Source: RGIG990 sp045589455 (GTDB taxonomy: Bacteria > Verrucomicrobiota > Kiritimatiellia > RFP12 > UBA3636). Taken from it: DNA of 64,000 nucleotides. Shown here piece after piece: positions 62,968-64,000 of this stretch; position 1 is the stretch's first letter; each line of letters begins with the position of its first letter. Location of the stretch: NCBI GenBank assembly GCA_045589455.1, contig JAZNPC010000035.1:4711-68710 (forward strand). Reading direction: 5' to 3'. The notes beneath the pieces were generated by a model. It searched no databases and was not told the origin of the DNA. It saw only the letters and a program-made list of their open reading frames with translations. Position numbers and translations under genes: made by a program.

Positions 62968-63252
62968 TTACCTTTTTTTAATCTCAAACCCAATTTTTTT
63001 TATAAGCTTCAATGTCTCTATAGCTGTATTACGGTCGAATTTCTTTTCAAACTCTGGCAATTCTTCATACGGAAGCAAACAAGGATGCAACTTATTGACA
63101 TCATCTCGTTTTTCTCCATATGACCATCCTTGTTCTATACGTTCTTTTGCCCATACTTCATGGACATTTTTTGCCATTATTTCAATTAAACTTGATACTT
63201 CTTCCTCAAGTTGGATATTTGATGTATCTATAGGATTTGGTTGATAAGTCAT
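62968..63252 (-). CDS. Small stand-alone RyR-domain protein
   Basis: 94 residues, nearly all one RyR domain (PF02026): NVHEVWAKERIEQGWSYGEK, HPCLLPYEELPEFEKKFDRN, TAIETLKLIKKIGF. RyR domains are best known from ryanodine receptors but are common in bacteria beside TIR, TrkA-N and other nucleotide-handling domains. GGGAAA lies before the ATG. It is the first gene of the cassette and is followed by the membrane protein with a five-base gap. Confidence 0.9.
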   Translation of the reverse strand: MTYQPNPIDTSNIQLEEEVSSLIEIMAKNVHEVWAKERIEQGWSYGEKRDDVNKLHPCLLPYEELPEFEKKFDRNTAIETLKLIKKIGFEIKKR

Positions 63253-63947
63253 AATAAGTAGTTTCCCGTTTTAAATTATTTCCAATATCAAGTAAAAGTC
63301 TTAAATATATTTAACCAAAATTCAGCACTTAAAGAAGAAATCTTGAATAAACCATTTATATTAAGATCTTGCGAACATATAAACCTTCCAATATTTAGGT
63401 AAATAACAATGGCATTCTATATTTATGTAAAAATAATGCTTTATACGAATTATAATATAACACAATAATAGTATCCATTGATATGAGTAAATATCTCAAA
63501 ATAGCACAAATAAATCAAGAAAATTATATTTCTAACTCACTTGCTGCATCTAGGTATCCTCCCGAAAAAAACTCAAGAACTTCTAAACATCACTTTCATC
63601 ACGCGTCAATGCGCAATAATTTTGGTGCATTCAAAACACTGGCGCTTGGCAGTTGCCTTATTGCTTCGTTAGATTTTGCAATGATCAAGTGAACGACAAG
63701 CGGTTGTGTTACGCGCTAGCGCCACACCACACCCAACACACCAGTCTTCCATCCTCCCCAGCTTCCTATCTTCCTTAGGTGGGAACCAGCGTAGGATTAG
63801 CCATCATGGTAAGCATCCCGCTAGAGATGCAAAATTCAACAGCCTATTTTACTTAATATAAAATCGAGTAGGAGGAGTTTTAACTCCTCCTCTCACACCA
63901 CCGTACGTGCCGTTCGGCATACGGCGGTTCAACCCATTTTTTTTCTT
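63253..63947. other. Gap between the RyR gene and the group II intron
   Basis: No convincing gene. It holds the upstream region of the RyR gene, a palindrome GCGCTAGCGC near 63703 beside TTGTGTTACG, copy B of the dispersed repeat, and intron domains V and VI. Confidence 0.6.
63740..63840. repeat. Dispersed repeat, copy B (right of the TIR/RyR cassette)
   Basis: Core 63773-63840 (68 bases) equals copy A at 57744-57815 apart from a missing CCAG. Upstream, ACACCAGTCTTCCATCCTCC extends the match to copy C at 19617-19690. Both A and B are in the same orientation. Confidence 0.9.
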
Positions 63948-64000
63948 TTATATACTTGATGTCATAGCTACTTGTCTTTCAAGATAGTAATCTAAAAGGC
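63863..64000 (-). mobile_element. 3' end of a group II intron (domains V-VI and probable end of the reverse transcriptase)
   Basis: On the minus strand a 34-base domain V (63930-63897) begins GAACCGCCGTATGCC, has a GAAC-type loop and ends GGCACGTACGGTGGT, the well-known class C-like layout. Domain VI is the hairpin GGAGGAGTT-AA-AACTCCTCC (63890-63871), and the intron ends near TACTCGAT (63870-63863). Upstream, a frame ending TAA at 63948 (LLDYYLERQVAMTSSI) fits the last residues of the intron-encoded protein, which usually stops just before domain V. The rest lies right of the window. Confidence 0.8.

Noticed and set aside
63483..63692. 69-codon plus-strand frame
   Set aside because: No ribosome site, no recognisable domain, and it runs toward repeat sequence; probably chance.

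Overview
The window looks like a low-GC chromosome segment of a Gram-negative, probably gut or rumen associated member of the PVC group (Verrucomicrobiota in the broad sense; Kiritimatiellae or Lentisphaeria would fit). This is inferred from gene content: ADP-heptose pathway genes (LPS core), a Wzm/Wzt-type polysaccharide exporter, many large secreted repeat or beta-helix proteins, lipoproteins, PPi-linked metabolism (PPi-type phosphofructokinase, family II pyrophosphatase), intracellular glycosidases, and abundant short dispersed repeats. No marker here fixes the lineage.

Layout. 1-8.3 kb: secreted surface proteins (discoidin-like, BspA-like), a decayed signal-peptide/toxin-like remnant beside a candidate immunity gene, an orphan PAS protein and a zinc-ribbon protein. 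8.4-8.75 kb: tRNA-Leu(UAG) and tRNA-Ser(CGA). 8.75-12.8 kb: accessory stretch with an 84-bp tandem repeat, a four-helix-bundle (intervening-sequence type) gene with a decayed partial copy, and two helical-repeat proteins. 12.8-19.4 kb: LarA-family protein, DUF3465 protein, VUT-family transporter, SDR, DAHP synthase and a polysaccharide ABC exporter. 19.4-23.6 kb: a large ankyrin lipoprotein whose natural start appears to be a non-ATG codon. 23.7-33 kb: heptose genes, CBM9-like protein, CBS-pyrophosphatase, acyl-CoA ligase, RdgC-like protein and a 777-residue beta-helix surface protein. 33-34.8 kb: non-coding repeats, including 150-bp repeats and an array of a constant heptamer alternating with different palindromes. 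34.8-40.7 kb: PtsN-like protein, a radical-SAM/double-glycosyltransferase pair, PPi-PFK and a small lipoprotein. 40.8-57.6 kb: housekeeping and carbohydrate genes mostly on the plus strand (rpe, lepA, two deacetylases, trmO, GH30, PHP phosphatase, dnaX-ybaB-recR, GH78-rhaM, proA, NDK-like, pncC, NERD). 57.9-63.3 kb: a minus-strand cassette of a RyR-domain protein, a membrane Rossmann/RyR protein, and a TIR-membrane protein followed out of frame by a TPR/PDZ-like protein. It is bracketed by 68-72 bp direct repeats, and at the right edge lies the 3' end of a group II intron.

The most interesting region is 57.7-64.0 kb. It resembles a nucleotide-sensing/TIR-effector conflict system in an accessory slot. 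The TIR and TPR reading frames overlap in different frames exactly where related proteins tend to be one polypeptide, so the system is either frameshifted, recoded or broken. GH78 and its mutarotase, GH30 and one deacetylase lack signal peptides, suggesting oligosaccharides are imported and trimmed in the cytoplasm. All functions are read from sequence motifs by eye; no database search was run.
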